Assembly: GCA_019322805.1 (NCBI GenBank)
Contig: JAHWIC010000027.1
Span: forward strand, 1-16,377
DNA length: 16,377 bases
Direction of reading: 5' to 3'
Source: Candidatus Woesearchaeota archaeon
Lineage (GTDB): Archaea > Nanobdellota > Nanobdellia > Woesearchaeales > JAHWIC01
The notes under the pieces are model-generated. The model did not search any database, was not told the DNA's origin, and saw only the letters and a list, made by a program, of their open reading frames with translations. The translations under genes were made by a program, and so were the position numbers. This document shows, piece by piece, positions 1 through 6,606 of the stretch; position 1 is the first letter of the stretch, and every line of letters starts with the position of its first letter.

Positions 1-357
1 AATGACCTTGATGTGTGTTTCTTTATCAACAATAAGAAAAAAGAAGCAAGAGAAATGCTTGAGATTGAGTTTGAGCTTTACGACCAGAAGAATGACCTTA
101 TTGTTGATTTTATGACTCCGATAACAGCAAAAGAGGATGAAGTTCTCATAAAATGCGAGAGATACAACCTGGAGAAATTTCCATTAAAGCAAAAAATTTA
201 TAATACCCGCTCATACTTATATGAAGGCGGCTCAGTATTTACCGAGGCATATGTTGCCGGAAGGTCAAGGTCAACTGTTGACCTTAGTGAATTTGAGGCT
301 AAGAAGTGGTCATTCGAGGATTTCATACTGAGCTTTTTCACAAAAAGAGGTGCATAG
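1..357 (+). CDS. C-terminal part of an unidentified protein, cut by the window edge
   Basis: The reading frame is open from base 1, so the true start lies upstream; the GTG at base 13 is an internal possibility only. The visible 118 residues begin NDLDVCFF and contain DLIVDFM about 30 residues later. An acidic strand motif followed by a second acidic strand loosely resembles the DxD and third-Asp strands of a nucleotidyltransferase fold, but the diagnostic GS motif would lie outside the window, so this is only a guess. No membrane segment or signal peptide is visible. The TAG stop is directly followed by the ATG of the next gene, and the next gene's ribosome binding site lies inside this one, so the two are probably co-transcribed and translationally coupled. 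Existence of the gene is well supported; its function is unknown. Confidence 0.75.
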   Translation, partial: NDLDVCFFINNKKKEAREMLEIEFELYDQKNDLIVDFMTPITAKEDEVLIKCERYNLEKFPLKQKIYNTRSYLYEGGSVFTEAYVAGRSRSTVDLSEFEAKKWSFEDFILSFFTKRGA

Positions 358-846
358 ATGTTTGTATTCGGCATTGACCTGCCTGTTGTAGAGATATACC
401 TAATCTCAAGCCTGTTAGTTGTGGTTCTGTTAGCCATAGTCATATTGTTGTTCAGGAGGATGTGGATTCTAAACAAGAAACTGGATGTTGTTCTAAGGGA
501 TGAAAGAGCAGTGAAGAAAGAACTGGACAAGACAAAAGATGAGCTAGACCAGACAAAGGCTGAGGAAGATGAGCAGCTAGTATTGATTAAGAATATTGTA
601 AGAGAGATGGATGCACTGGATAGGATTACAAAGATTGGTGATAATGAAATAGCGCAGATGAAAAAACTTATTGAGGAGATAGCAGGCCTTAGCGATATAA
701 AGATCAAAGAAGGAAAATATCTTAACTCCTTTAGAAAGTTAATGAAAAGATTTGAAAAGCTTAGCAATGTTCATGAAAAGCAGGTTAGTCAGCTGGCTGC
801 TGTAAAATCAACCTTAAGTGAAGCTGGTTCTAAGGAAAAGAAATAA
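358..846 (+). CDS. Membrane-anchored coiled-coil protein, unknown function
   Basis: 162 residues. One hydrophobic segment at about residues 10-34 (ISSLLVVVLLAIVILL) is followed by RRMW, a basic stop-transfer edge, suggesting an N-out, C-in single-pass protein. Residues about 38-160 are almost entirely charged heptad-like helix (long KKELDK/DELDQTK runs), a predicted coiled coil that would sit in the cytoplasm. The ATG at 358 is chosen because GAGGTG at 347-352 lies 5 bases upstream and because it abuts the previous stop codon. There are no catalytic motifs. The layout is typical of small membrane-tethered scaffold proteins in DPANN archaea, but I do not recognise a family. The gene ends 15 bases before the truncated copy of the repeated hairpin element. 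Confidence 0.8.
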   Translation: MFVFGIDLPVVEIYLISSLLVVVLLAIVILLFRRMWILNKKLDVVLRDERAVKKELDKTKDELDQTKAEEDEQLVLIKNIVREMDALDRITKIGDNEIAQMKKLIEEIAGLSDIKIKEGKYLNSFRKLMKRFEKLSNVHEKQVSQLAAVKSTLSEAGSKEKK

Positions 847-861
847 AATCAATCAATCTTG

Positions 862-1002
862 TCATCCGCCTTCTTTCCTTTTGGCTAGGGTATAAAGGAA
901 TGACAGCAGATGATTTTTGCTTTAATGTGGGCATTAAGCAAAAATCGGATTTTTTATTTTTTGTTTATTGAATTTTTTCTAATGATTTTTTTAAATTGAT
1001 TA
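862..1002 (+). repeat. Structured intergenic element, copy A (right half only)
   Basis: This segment aligns with 5305-5443 and 8148-8287. It holds hairpin 2 (TTCCTTT 875-881 with AAAGGAA 894-900, loop containing GGCTAGGG), then the linker GACAGCAGAT, then hairpin 3 (GATTTTTGCT 912-921 with AGCAAAAATC 937-946). A T-rich tract from about 950 and the tail motif TTTATTGAATTTTTTC follow, ending near AAATTGATTA. The left half present in the other two copies (hairpins 0 and 1) is missing, and homology starts at TCATC, just after where hairpin 1 would end. It lies between two + strand genes, and its U-rich tail could end transcription of the upstream pair. Alignment was done by eye. Confidence 0.7.
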
Positions 1003-1027
1003 TTTTTCTAATGGTCTTTTTTTACTA

Positions 1028-1040
1028 ACCTTTTTAAATT
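1028..1040 (+). promoter_or_regulatory. TATA box of srp54
   Basis: ACCTTTTTAAATT is centred about 27 bases before the ATG at 1062. With the usual archaeal TATA-to-start spacing, transcription would begin at or next to the A of the start codon, so the mRNA is probably leaderless. No ribosome binding site precedes the ATG, which fits. Confidence 0.6.
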
Positions 1041-1061
1041 AGAATATCTTCTCGTCTAATA

Positions 1062-2405
1062 ATGGTACTTGATAAATTAAGCAGTTCATTGAAGAGCACT
1101 TTGAAAAAGATAGCTGGAGCTGTTTTTGTAGATGAAAAACTAATCAATGAATTGATCAAAGACATACAAAGAGCTCTGCTGCAGGCAGATGTTAATGTTA
1201 AGCTTGTTTTTGAGCTCACAAAGAAGATAAAAGACCGGGCACTTAAAGAAGAAACGCCTGGCGGACTGACAAAAAAAGAGCACCTCATCAATATTGTTTA
1301 TGAAGAGCTTGTGAATTTCTTAGGCAAGGAAGGCCATAAGATTGAGCCTGCACAAAAGCCGTTCAAAATCATGCTTGTTGGTTTGTTTGGCTCTGGAAAA
1401 ACAACAACAGCTGGAAAGCTTGCAAAATTCTTTACTAAAAGGGGCTTTAGTGTCGCCTTAGTTGGCCTTGATATTCATCGACCAGCAGCAATGGACCAGA
1501 TTGAGCAGGTTGCAAAGCAAGCAAATGTTCCTGTTTTCCTGGATAAAAAAGAAAAAGACCCTATTAAAATATGGAATGAATTTTCTGATGAGTACAAAAA
1601 ATATGATGTTCTTATAATAGATACTGCTGGTCGTGATGCATTATCCAAGGATTTAATAGAAGAGCTTGAAAAGGTTAATAACGAAATAAAACCTAATGAA
1701 AATCTGTTGATAATCTCAGCTGATATCGGGCAGGCAGCACAGCCGCAAGCAAAGCAGTTCCATAAATCATGCCATATAACCGGTGTTGTTGCAACAAAGA
1801 TGGACGGCACAGCCAAGGCTGGAGGGGCTTTATCAGCATGTGCAGTAACTGAAGCTCCTATAAAATTCATTGGTGTCGGAGAAAAACTTGATGACCTGGA
1901 GAGCTTTAATCCTCAGGGATTTGTTGGCAGGCTGCTTGGGATGGGCGACCTAGAGGCTTTGCTTGAAAAAGCAAAAGGAGCAATATCTGAGGAAGAGGCT
2001 GAGGACCTTGGAAAAAGATTCCTGAAAGGAGAATATAATCTTATAGATTTATACGAGCAGATGTCTGCAATGAAAAAGATGGGCTCTATCGGAAAACTAA
2101 TGGAGATGATTCCAGGATTTTCGCAGATAAAGCTCCCGAAAGATGCTCTGCAGGTTCAGGAAGGAAAGCTTGAGAAATGGAAGCATTGCATGAGCTCTAT
2201 GACAAAAGAAGAGCTTGAAGACCCTGAAATCATAACAAGCGAAAGAATAGATAGGATTGCAAAAGGCTCAGGTGTTTCTGTAAGCGAAGTTAGGGGCTTA
2301 ATAAAGCAGTACAGGCAGAGCAAGAAATTAGTCAAGATGATGAAAGGCAAAGGAGACATCAACAAACTGATGAAGAAATTTCAAGGTAAAATGCCCGGTA
2401 TGTAA
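1062..2405 (+). CDS. srp54: Signal recognition particle 54 kDa GTPase
   Basis: 447 residues, the usual length for archaeal SRP54. It binds signal sequences of nascent proteins and 7S RNA, and with receptor FtsY uses paired GTP hydrolysis to deliver ribosomes to the membrane. Domains: N helical bundle at about 1-95, G domain at about 96-295, M domain at about 310-447. Visible GTPase motifs are G1 GLFGSGKT (107-114), the DIHRPAA motif (137-143, more often DTYRPAA), G3 DTAG (187-190), G4 TKMDG (245-249) and GVGEKLDDLE (271-280). The M domain ends with the RNA-binding region GSGVSVSEVRGLIKQYRQ and a Met-rich tail. The start is fixed by a TATA box 27 bases upstream. It appears monocistronic. Its final 60 bases recur exactly at 2492-2551. 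No SRP RNA gene was recognised in the window. Confidence 0.98.
   Translation: MVLDKLSSSLKSTLKKIAGAVFVDEKLINELIKDIQRALLQADVNVKLVFELTKKIKDRALKEETPGGLTKKEHLINIVYEELVNFLGKEGHKIEPAQKPFKIMLVGLFGSGKTTTAGKLAKFFTKRGFSVALVGLDIHRPAAMDQIEQVAKQANVPVFLDKKEKDPIKIWNEFSDEYKKYDVLIIDTAGRDALSKDLIEELEKVNNEIKPNENLLIISADIGQAAQPQAKQFHKSCHITGVVATKMDGTAKAGGALSACAVTEAPIKFIGVGEKLDDLESFNPQGFVGRLLGMGDLEALLEKAKGAISEEEAEDLGKRFLKGEYNLIDLYEQMSAMKKMGSIGKLMEMIPGFSQIKLPKDALQVQEGKLEKWKHCMSSMTKEELEDPEIITSERIDRIAKGSGVSVSEVRGLIKQYRQSKKLVKMMKGKGDINKLMKKFQGKMPGM
2346..2405 (+). repeat. 60-bp direct repeat, copy 1 (3' end of srp54)
   Basis: This block encodes the last 19 residues plus stop codon of SRP54 (starting GKGDINK, ending MPGM). 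It is identical, base for base as read by eye, to 2492-2551. The flanking bases differ on both sides (A versus C before, G versus A after), so the repeat is exactly 60 bp. Confidence 0.95.
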
Positions 2406-2491
2406 GTGGGCTTGAGCAGCGAAATTAAAGGCGAAGCCTTTATGGCTTTTCGATGCGAAACCCACAACCCAAATTTTAATTTGTGATGCAC
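2406..2491 (+). other. 86-bp hairpin-rich segment between the direct repeats
   Basis: A nested foldback spans 2406-2465: GTGGG 2406-2410 pairs with CCCAC 2461-2465, GCAGCGAAA 2416-2424 pairs with TTTCGATGC 2448-2456 with one mismatch, and the tip AAAGGC 2427-2432 pairs with GCCTTT 2436-2441 around a GAA loop. A second small foldback, CAAATT 2470-2475 with AATTTG 2478-2483, follows. It contains no ORF and is more GC-rich than the other intergenic regions here. It sits between the convergent ends of srp54 and trkH. Confidence 0.8.
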
Positions 2492-2551
2492 GGCAAAGGA
2501 GACATCAACAAACTGATGAAGAAATTTCAAGGTAAAATGCCCGGTATGTAA
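2492..2551 (+). repeat. 60-bp direct repeat, copy 2 (non-coding duplicate of srp54 end)
   Basis: Exact copy of 2346-2405, including the stop codon, ending 5 bases before the trkH stop. It has no start codon or promoter of its own and is probably untranslated. Perfect identity in non-coding DNA means the duplication is very recent, or that it is an assembly artefact. Confidence 0.95.
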
Positions 2552-2556
2552 AGCAT

Positions 2557-3969
2557 TTAATATTTCTTAAACACCTTATTAATCAAAACCAGCAAAGGAA
2601 ATATCTCCAGTCTTCCAAGCCACATTGCAATCATTAGGGTAATCTTTCCAATCCAATGCACTGATGCCAGATTCATTGTAGACAAGCCAACTGTGCCTAA
2701 ACCAGAGGTTATCTGGAATACAGAGTCAAGGAATGGATAACCAAGCATCATAAATATAAGTGTGCCAATAAAGAGGATAAATACATAGCATGTAATAAAT
2801 ATCTCAGCCATAAGAACAAAGCCCTCTTTTACTACCTTCCCCCTTAGTTTGAACGGAATAACTGCCGTCTGAGGGTTTGAAAGCTTTTTAATAAACCAGG
2901 GTATTGCCTTTACTATTGTGTATAACCTGAATATCTTAATTCCTCCTGATGTGCTTCCAACAGAGCCGCCAATCAGCATACAAGCCATAATAAGGAAGAT
3001 TATCAAGTGCGGCAACACGCTAATATCACCATACGCAAAACCAGTGGTTGTGAGCGCTGATATAAGGTTAAATAAAATCATCCCGGGTGTTCTCAGTATT
3101 ATTATCGCTATTGCAGCAAATATTGCTAAGATAATCAAGAAGAAATCCAGCTCAAAATTCAGGAAAAACTCCTTAAAGCGCTTTCTTATCAGGTTATTAT
3201 GCGTCATAAATGAGATCGAGCCAAGCACCATCAGCAAACAAATAATGATAAGCTGCAGCCCATTGGTATAAAACGAATCAGTAACAGAAAAGCCTCCTGT
3301 AGAAAGCGAAGCAAAGGTTATAGCTATTGAATCAAAGAAAGGCATGCCGACTAAACTTAGCAAAACAATTCCTAGGATTGTATATGTGCTGTAGATGAGC
3401 AGTATGTTCATAGTTGTTCTCCTTGCTCCTGGCTCAAGCTCTTCAGAAAAACCCTGGGCTTGGTAAAGTGACTGTGTTGCTTCACCTTTCATCATTGCAG
3501 ACTCATACGAATGAACCCTTAACCTGGAAAAGATAAACAAGAACACCATAATGATGCCTATCCCGCCAATCCATTGGGTTTCAGCGCGCCAGAGCAAAAC
3601 ACTTTTCGGAACCTCGCTTAGGCTACCCATAACACTAAATCCTGTTGTTGTAAAGCCAGACACAGACTCAAAAAGCGCATTCAGTATATTCCAGTTAAAC
3701 AATTTCAGAAAAGATATAGCGCCAATAACCGGAATGATGAGGAATGATAATGCAGTAAGAACCAAAGCTCCGGTTAATGTAAGCCCTTCCTCTCCTTCAA
3801 TATGATAAGAAAGCCTGATGAAGAAAATACCCGCTGCTATTGATATCAAGGTTGCAATAATGAAAGAAGTAATTGATTCATTATAGTATAAAGCAGCAAT
3901 TATGGGAACAATCCTAAAAATTGCAGAGAGGATCAACACCCAACCAAGGTACCTTAAGACAGTTTTCAT
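2557..3969 (-). CDS. trkH: TrkH/KtrB-family potassium transporter, membrane subunit
   Basis: 470 residues and strongly hydrophobic throughout. This is the pore-forming subunit of the Trk/Ktr K+ uptake system, controlled by the soluble TrkA subunit. The four pore-loop selectivity sequences are visible: TTTGF (107-111), STGGF (223-227), TTTGF (307-311) and GTVGL (425-429), each with the filter Gly. The intramembrane gating-loop region GGSVGSTSGGIKIFR (about 334-348) and the C-terminal LGRLEIFPLL match the family. The ATG overlaps the TGA of trkA by four bases (ATGA), so the pair is translationally coupled, with trkA first. The gene converges on srp54. Confidence 0.96.
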   Translation of the reverse strand: MKTVLRYLGWVLILSAIFRIVPIIAALYYNESITSFIIATLISIAAGIFFIRLSYHIEGEEGLTLTGALVLTALSFLIIPVIGAISFLKLFNWNILNALFESVSGFTTTGFSVMGSLSEVPKSVLLWRAETQWIGGIGIIMVFLFIFSRLRVHSYESAMMKGEATQSLYQAQGFSEELEPGARRTTMNILLIYSTYTILGIVLLSLVGMPFFDSIAITFASLSTGGFSVTDSFYTNGLQLIIICLLMVLGSISFMTHNNLIRKRFKEFFLNFELDFFLIILAIFAAIAIIILRTPGMILFNLISALTTTGFAYGDISVLPHLIIFLIMACMLIGGSVGSTSGGIKIFRLYTIVKAIPWFIKKLSNPQTAVIPFKLRGKVVKEGFVLMAEIFITCYVFILFIGTLIFMMLGYPFLDSVFQITSGLGTVGLSTMNLASVHWIGKITLMIAMWLGRLEIFPLLVLINKVFKKY

Positions 3970-4613
3970 TCTCCTGAAATCAGCTTTGTTATCTTGTCAA
4001 TGGCCTTTGATTTTGCGATTATTACAAGAACATCCCCTTCTTTTAGCTTGGCTTCCTTTTCAGGAATTAATATTTCCCCTTCTCTATAAATAGCTCCAAT
4101 AACAGCCCCTTTTATGGTAGCTTCTCTCCTACCTATTAGTCTGCTTTTTTCTCCTAAGGTAGCTTCTATAACCTGGACATCACCTTCTCCAAGTTCAGCT
4201 ATAACGCGTTCCATGCCAGGCTCAAGCATGTTCTTTATCTTTGTGATTTCTAAGCTGACTATAGGTATAATAGAAGTAATCCCGAGTTTTGTGAAAAGCT
4301 CCTCATTCTTTGGGCTGTTGACCCTTGAAACAATCTTAGATATCTTTGAGCTTTTTGCTATCTCACAGACCATAAGGTTTGTTTTGTCATCATTGCTTAA
4401 GGCAATTACGGCATCTGCCTTTTCAATGCCGGCATCCTTCAGAATAGAATACTCTGTGGCATCGCCTTTTATAACCAATGCATCGATTGCCTTTGCTATA
4501 TCCTCAGCAATCTTCTCCTCTTTTTCTATCAAAGAAACCTCATGCTTTTCTGACGACAGCATATTTGCAAGGGTCCTCCCTGATTCACCAGCACCTATGA
4601 TTACAACCTTCAT
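3966..4613 (-). CDS. trkA: TrkA-family regulatory subunit of potassium uptake (RCK domains)
   Basis: 215 residues from the ATG at 4613. It is the cytoplasmic nucleotide-sensing ring subunit that gates TrkH. An N-terminal RCK/Rossmann domain (about 1-125) begins MKVVIIGAGESGRTLA, with the GxGxxG-type dinucleotide-binding loop, an acidic residue ending strand 2 (LIEKE) and the family GDATEYSILKDAGI motif. An RCK_C domain (about 130-215) ends the protein. It is a single-RCK_N, single-RCK_C subunit, half the size of E. coli TrkA, as in many archaea. A GTG three codons upstream (4622) is possible, but GAGGTG at 4627-4622 sits 8 bases before the ATG and favours the ATG. That ribosome binding site overlaps the stop codon of the upstream family-P gene, indicating one operon. 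Confidence 0.95.
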   Translation of the reverse strand: MKVVIIGAGESGRTLANMLSSEKHEVSLIEKEEKIAEDIAKAIDALVIKGDATEYSILKDAGIEKADAVIALSNDDKTNLMVCEIAKSSKISKIVSRVNSPKNEELFTKLGITSIIPIVSLEITKIKNMLEPGMERVIAELGEGDVQVIEATLGEKSRLIGRREATIKGAVIGAIYREGEILIPEKEAKLKEGDVLVIIAKSKAIDKITKLISGE

Positions 4614-4625
4614 TTTAAACACACC

Positions 4626-5135
4626 TCAATATCTATACAATTCAAAAAACGCTCTCAGCCGTTTATGCAGATTATAAGTATCTTTTGTTAAGGGGCCTGT
4701 CAGCTTTTCTTTCTCGCCCCAAAACATGTAAACATACTTATCAAACAGTGTTCTCAGGAAATAATAAGGGGCTTTTTGCTGCCATCTTCCCTCTAAGTCC
4801 ATCTCAAGCCATGCATCGAATATTATAAGAACCTCTGCCTCGTTCAGCCTTCTTTTGGCGCCGCCTTTGGCCATCTCTACTTCCTTTATGTTCTTGAACA
4901 AGGCTCGCATGCTTACAACAATCCTTGCCCAGTCATAAACCTGCTTCCACATCTCAATATGCCACTCAATGTTTTTTCCTGCAGGCAGAACGTGCTCAAG
5001 TTTCTTCTTTATCTCTTTCTCATAGCCGTTTTCCCTTATCCAGTCCTCAACTGCCCTATAGAACTCAACAATATCAAATATTCCATTATAACTTAACCTA
5101 AGACCATCAACAACTATCTTGTTCTCGTCTGTCAT
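4626..5135 (-). CDS. Family-P protein 1 (tandem paralogue), unknown function
   Basis: 169 residues, soluble, rich in Trp, Tyr and charged residues. It is the most diverged of four related proteins encoded between 4626 and 7166. Shared signature: Y-x-G-[IL]-[FW]-D near residue 16 (YNGIFD), an xDW or similar helix (VEDWIRE), a P-x-G step (LPAGKNIEW), a strand ending [FD]-x-x-x-x-x-D before an RW, and F-L-R-T-L-[FY]-D-K-[YF] in the C-terminal third. No known catalytic motif, signal peptide or membrane segment. The ATG is supported by GAGGT at 5145-5141, 5 bases upstream. It is first in an operon with trkA and trkH; whether it has any link to K+ uptake is unknown. I do not recognise a named family. 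Confidence 0.85.
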   Translation of the reverse strand: MTDENKIVVDGLRLSYNGIFDIVEFYRAVEDWIRENGYEKEIKKKLEHVLPAGKNIEWHIEMWKQVYDWARIVVSMRALFKNIKEVEMAKGGAKRRLNEAEVLIIFDAWLEMDLEGRWQQKAPYYFLRTLFDKYVYMFWGEKEKLTGPLTKDTYNLHKRLRAFFELYRY

Positions 5136-5140
5136 TCAAA

Positions 5141-5160
5141 ACCTCTTTTTTAATTAATTT
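5141..5160 (-). promoter_or_regulatory. Promoter and ribosome binding site of the P1-trkA-trkH operon
   Basis: On the minus strand an AT-rich TATA-like stretch (AAATTAATTAAAAAAG) leads directly into GAGGT, which is 5 bases from the ATG at 5135. The TATA call is weak because the whole region is AT-rich; the Shine-Dalgarno match is clearer. Confidence 0.4.
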
Positions 5161-5163
5161 TTA

Positions 5164-5443
5164 ATCAATATTATTTATCACTAGGTCAAATTTCATCTAT
5201 CACAATCAGTTGTGCATTTTGTTGTGTTTATATTCTTTAATTTTTAATTAATAACAATTAATCATTCTGAAAATTCCTTTCACAACTGCGCTCAAGGAAT
5301 TTTCATCACCTTCATTTCCTTTAAGCTAGAGCATAAAGGAAGGACAGATGATGATTTTTGCTTTAACGAAGTGAATAAAGCAAAAATCGGATTTTTTTAT
5401 TTTTCGTTTATTGAATTTTTTCAAATGATTTTTTAAATTGATT
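5164..5443 (+). repeat. Structured intergenic element, copy B (full length; candidate ncRNA)
   Basis: This element fills most of the 323-base gap between two minus-strand genes but reads on the + strand. In order: TCAATATT...ATCACTAGGT (5165-5186); hairpin 0, CACAA 5201-5205 with TTGTG 5210-5214, loop TCAG; hairpin 1, GAAAATTCCTT 5269-5279 with AAGGAATTTTC 5294-5304 (11 perfect pairs); hairpin 2, TTCCTTTA 5316-5323 with TAAAGGAA 5334-5341; linker GGACAGATGAT; hairpin 3, GATTTTTGCTTTA 5353-5365 with TAAAGCAAAAATC 5376-5388 (13 perfect pairs). A T7 run from 5392 and a conserved T-rich tail to about 5443 follow. It aligns with 862-1002 and 7889-8287. It could be an independent RNA gene or a mobile hairpin element. 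Confidence 0.75.
5391..5405 (+). terminator. U-rich tract after hairpin 3 of copy B
   Basis: ATTTTTTTATTTTTC begins 3 bases after the 13-bp hairpin 3. Archaeal RNA polymerase stops at U-runs, and the same arrangement follows hairpin 3 in copies A (about 950-962) and C (about 8222-8235). It marks the + strand as the transcribed one, if the element is transcribed. Confidence 0.45.
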
Positions 5444-5458
5444 AATTCATATTAATTC

Positions 5459-5995
5459 TTAATGAGCAAAATGCGGAACTTTTGTAACAACCCTGTAATG
5501 CCTGTAAACATTAAAGTGCTTCTCAATCAGCTCATAAAGCTGGTGCACATCATAGGTAAGCCTTTGCTCAAACCTCTCTGTATAAGCCTTGAAAATAAAT
5601 TTGTCATAAAGGGTTCTTAAAAACTGCAGTACAGGATGCCTGTCCCAGTAATGGAGATAATCAAACTCTATATAGCCGTCAAAATACATGATCACTCTTC
5701 CCTGGGTAACCTTTGCTTTCTCTTTCTCTCTTGTAGCCTCTACCTTTTTTAGGTCATAAAAGAGCATCCTTATCTTTATTATATTCCTGATATAATCAGT
5801 TGCCTTGAACCATGATGCTATCTCCCATTCTATGAACTTGCCTGTTGGAGTGTTTTCCTCAAAATTCTTGTTAGTCCTTTTCTCATAGACTCTTTCAAAC
5901 AGCCATGCATCTACAGTCTTGAAAAGGTTATTTAGGTCAAACAGGCCTTTATACTCAAACTGCATATGGTCAACAATTATCCTTAAATCAGACAT
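5459..5995 (-). CDS. Family-P protein 2 (tandem paralogue), unknown function
   Basis: 178 residues, soluble and aromatic-rich. It shares the family signature with its neighbours: YKGLFDLNNLFKTVDAWL (about 15-32), TPTGKFIEW (about 49-57), a central strand VIMYFDGYIEFDY before HYWDR, and FLRTLYDKFIF in the last third. It is closest in layout to protein 1 (both have the IEW...W...IR/ARI pattern) and has a His/Tyr-rich C-terminal tail (HYRVVTKVPHFAH) not seen in the others. No enzyme motif or membrane segment. It has its own promoter in the 44-base gap to the next paralogue. Function unknown; tandem retention of four paralogues suggests they may work as subunits of one assembly, which is inference. 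Confidence 0.87.
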   Translation of the reverse strand: MSDLRIIVDHMQFEYKGLFDLNNLFKTVDAWLFERVYEKRTNKNFEENTPTGKFIEWEIASWFKATDYIRNIIKIRMLFYDLKKVEATREKEKAKVTQGRVIMYFDGYIEFDYLHYWDRHPVLQFLRTLYDKFIFKAYTERFEQRLTYDVHQLYELIEKHFNVYRHYRVVTKVPHFAH

Positions 5996-6020
5996 TTTAC
6001 CTTTATTTAATAGATAATGG

Positions 6021-6040
6021 ACTTATATTTCTTTCGATTT
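6021..6040 (-). promoter_or_regulatory. BRE/TATA promoter of family-P gene 2
   Basis: On the minus strand ATCGAAAG (BRE-like) is followed by AAATATAAG (6030-6022), centred about 31 bases before the ATG at 5995. AAAGGT lies just upstream of the ATG. The same CGAAAG-plus-TATA arrangement recurs at 10235-10250 and 10962-10978. Confidence 0.55.
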
Positions 6041-6606
6041 TACTTATGCACGCCGCTCTTATAGCGGTGCTCAAAGCCCTCAGATTCCATCTTTAATCTT
6101 TCTTTGACCAATGCAATCAATCCGTGTATCTCTCTTGTCCACAGCTGATGGAACCATATCTGCTCCCACTTTTTTCTTAAGATATACTTATTGAAAAAAT
6201 TCTTAAGCTCTGCATAAAACACGTTCTCATTCCATCTCTTTTCCCAGTCATACTGTATATTTCCCTTAAACTCCAGCCAGAGCCTTCCCTTGACCATTGT
6301 TTTCTTTGCACCGTCAGGCATAACAACATCAACATTGTAAGCATCATAGATATGGTAATAGATATCAACAATGAACTGCATATATTCCGACTCCTTTCTT
6401 TCTGCACGCCAGACATACTGCCTCTCTACACCAAAAGGGCTTGGATGCTTATGCTTGTAGACTCTCTCATAGAACTTGAACTTCCTGCGCCTAAACCAGT
6501 CAACCATTGTCTGGTACAAGTCCTGCATATCCCAGATTCCCTTGTACCTGATAAAAGCAGTGGGGGTTCCTGGCTTGTCATAGACATCTGTTACTTTTAA
6601 AGGCAT
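6040..6606 (-). CDS. Family-P protein 3 (tandem paralogue), unknown function
   Basis: 188 residues. Its sequence matches protein 4 closely: YKGIWDMQDLYQTMVDWF near residues 21-38, then RRRKFKFYERVYKHKHPSPFG and ERQYVWRA, a strand pair DIYYHIYD...VDVVMPDGAKKT, GRLWLEFKGN, the WEKRWNENVFYAELK block and KERLKMES near the C-terminus. The middle reads as two beta strands around a PDG turn; the rest is probably helical. No catalytic motif is recognised. Its ATG overlaps the TAA of protein 4 by one base (TAATG), so the two are translationally coupled. DNA at 6409-6540 and 6191-6250 is nearly identical to protein 4, while the rest has diverged. Confidence 0.9.
   Translation of the reverse strand: MPLKVTDVYDKPGTPTAFIRYKGIWDMQDLYQTMVDWFRRRKFKFYERVYKHKHPSPFGVERQYVWRAERKESEYMQFIVDIYYHIYDAYNVDVVMPDGAKKTMVKGRLWLEFKGNIQYDWEKRWNENVFYAELKNFFNKYILRKKWEQIWFHQLWTREIHGLIALVKERLKMESEGFEHRYKSGVHK
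6409..6540. repeat. 132-bp near-identical block shared with 6975-7106
   Basis: The 132-bp blocks at 6409-6540 and 6975-7106 differ by one base as read by eye (ACTCTCT versus ATTCTCT), including silent positions. They encode the YKGIWD...YVWRA part of family-P proteins 3 and 4. A second block, 6191-6250 versus 6757-6816, has two differences in 60. Sequence outside the blocks differs widely, so the pattern is patchy. Confidence 0.9.

Noticed and set aside
10..300. Calling the first partial gene a nucleotidyltransferase
   Set aside because: Only a NDLDV-like strand is visible; the GS motif would be outside the window, so the name cannot be supported.
198..767. Long minus-strand open frame opposite the coiled-coil gene
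   Set aside because: It runs antisense across two well-supported + strand genes, is Ser/Phe/Leu-rich as expected from the complement of Lys/Glu-rich codons, and has no promoter or ribosome binding site.
862..1002. Bacterial-style intrinsic terminator as the full explanation of the repeated element
   Set aside because: Conservation extends about 55 bases beyond the T-run and up to 190 bases before the last hairpin, and in copies B and C it faces against both neighbouring genes.
2406..2551. Insertion sequence or tRNA-targeted integrative element at srp54
   Set aside because: There is no transposase or integrase reading frame, no tRNA and no terminal inverted repeats; only the direct repeat and the hairpins are present.
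5340..5405. C/D box sRNA in the hairpin element (ATGATGA looks like a C box; a CTGA lies upstream)
   Set aside because: The C-like box is not kept in copies A and C, the CTGA lies before it rather than after it, and the element is much longer and more structured than an archaeal C/D sRNA.
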